Assembly: GCA_016704465.1 (NCBI GenBank)
Contig: JADJAD010000017.1
Location: 62,001 to 126,000 of the forward strand
Origin: Gemmatimonadota bacterium
GTDB taxonomy: Bacteria; Gemmatimonadota; Gemmatimonadetes; Gemmatimonadales; Gemmatimonadaceae
Length of the DNA stretch: 64,000 bases
Direction of reading: 5' to 3'
The notes beneath the pieces are model-generated. The model had not been told where the DNA came from, did no database searches, and was given only the letters and a program-made list of their open reading frames with translations. Each line of letters starts with the position of its first letter. Position 1 is the first letter of the stretch. Of the stretch, positions 63,630 to 64,000 are shown piece by piece. The position numbers and the translations under genes are program-made.

Positions 63630-63905
63630 ATGATGCCACTCCCCCGGGCGCGTGGGGGCACTGATGGCAGCTGCGGACCCGCGCGTGATGACTTCGTGGC
63701 GCTGGGTGGCGGAATGCCGGACGAGAAGTGGCCGGTAGAGATGTGCGTCTCCGCGCCGACGACCCCTGGCGACGTGAGACGCAATGGGTTCGCCTGGTTC
63801 CCGCTGCACGACGGGATCCATCGCCGTGGACAGTTCTCGATGTACCTCCGCATGGTTGGGATGGAGGTGCGCTCGACCTACGGGCCGACCCTTGATGAGC
63901 CGTGA
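63630..63905 (+). CDS. short hypothetical reading frame at the right end
   Basis: A 91-residue frame from ATG 63630 with a purine-rich upstream stretch. The second half (RNGFAWFPLHDGIHRRGQFSM) has a plausible protein composition, but no family or domain is recognisable and other frames are open here too. It may be a small hypothetical gene or chance. The remainder to 64000 shows no supported feature. Confidence 0.3.
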   Translation: MMPLPRARGGTDGSCGPARDDFVALGGGMPDEKWPVEMCVSAPTTPGDVRRNGFAWFPLHDGIHRRGQFSMYLRMVGMEVRSTYGPTLDEP

Positions 63906-64000
63906 GTGGAGCGGTGTCCGCATCGGGCCGAGTGGAGTCTTTGGCCCGTTGAGGTTAGGGCCGCGTATGCCCATGATGGTCTGCACGCGACGGGTTCCCG

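Overview
The window reads as chromosomal DNA of a high-GC, Gram-negative soil or sludge bacterium, most likely of the phylum Gemmatimonadota (inference from gene content, no database search). The pointers are SusC/SusD-type outer-membrane pairs in a very GC-rich genome, many exported S9, S41 and M20 peptidases with signal peptides ending in AQ, a PEP-CTERM protein, and a clade II type nitrous oxide reductase cluster. No rRNA, tRNA or CRISPR array was seen.

Layout. 1-10.2 kb: peptide and polymer uptake, with a partial TonB-dependent receptor, two S9 peptidases and a complete SusC-SusD pair closed by a long hairpin. 10.3-13.3 kb: leftward operon for a diheme cytochrome lipoprotein, a Rieske lipoprotein and a porin. 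13.6-16.7 kb: ABM-domain protein, ankyrin protein and a serine hydrolase with a frameshifted signal peptide. 17-27.7 kb: an accessory island, visibly richer in A/T, holding decayed PIN toxins, IS3 and IS21-like remnants, at least five exported beta-propeller genes (two intact, the others broken) and two related Cys-rich mini-proteins; a secreted SDR lies among them. 27.7-36.2 kb: an HTH regulator with a (GA)23 tract in its coding sequence, divergent from an RND efflux operon (adaptor plus two permeases) peppered with a palindromic repeat, one copy of which splits the first permease. 36.3-45.8 kb: M20 hydrolase, thioredoxin-like protein, lspA, LolA-like protein, S41 protease, MetX-like hydrolase, glycosyltransferase, and a methionine gamma-lyase-like gene divergent from an Lrp/AsnC regulator. 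47-54.9 kb: NsrR-type regulator, operator, and nosZ, a membrane protein, nosL, nosD, nosF, nosY and a cytochrome c. 54.9-64 kb: DDAH-like hydrolase, PEP-CTERM protein, argJ, redoxin, lipoprotein, amidase and M20 peptidase.

How the parts fit. The nos block is a self-contained N2O respiration unit: NsrR probably senses NO and controls the divergent promoter, NosL delivers copper, NosDFY matures the enzyme, and the lipoprotein cytochrome may feed electrons. The left end and the scattered exported peptidases suit growth on peptides. The most unusual content is repetitive: a phase-variation tract in a regulator, two families of intergenic palindromes that enter coding sequences, 12-13 bp minisatellites just upstream of four genes, and an octamer CGTTAGGC that recurs as a rare-codon Leu-Gly pair. 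Several genes carry single-base frameshifts next to short homopolymers, so sequencing error must be excluded before calling them pseudogenes.
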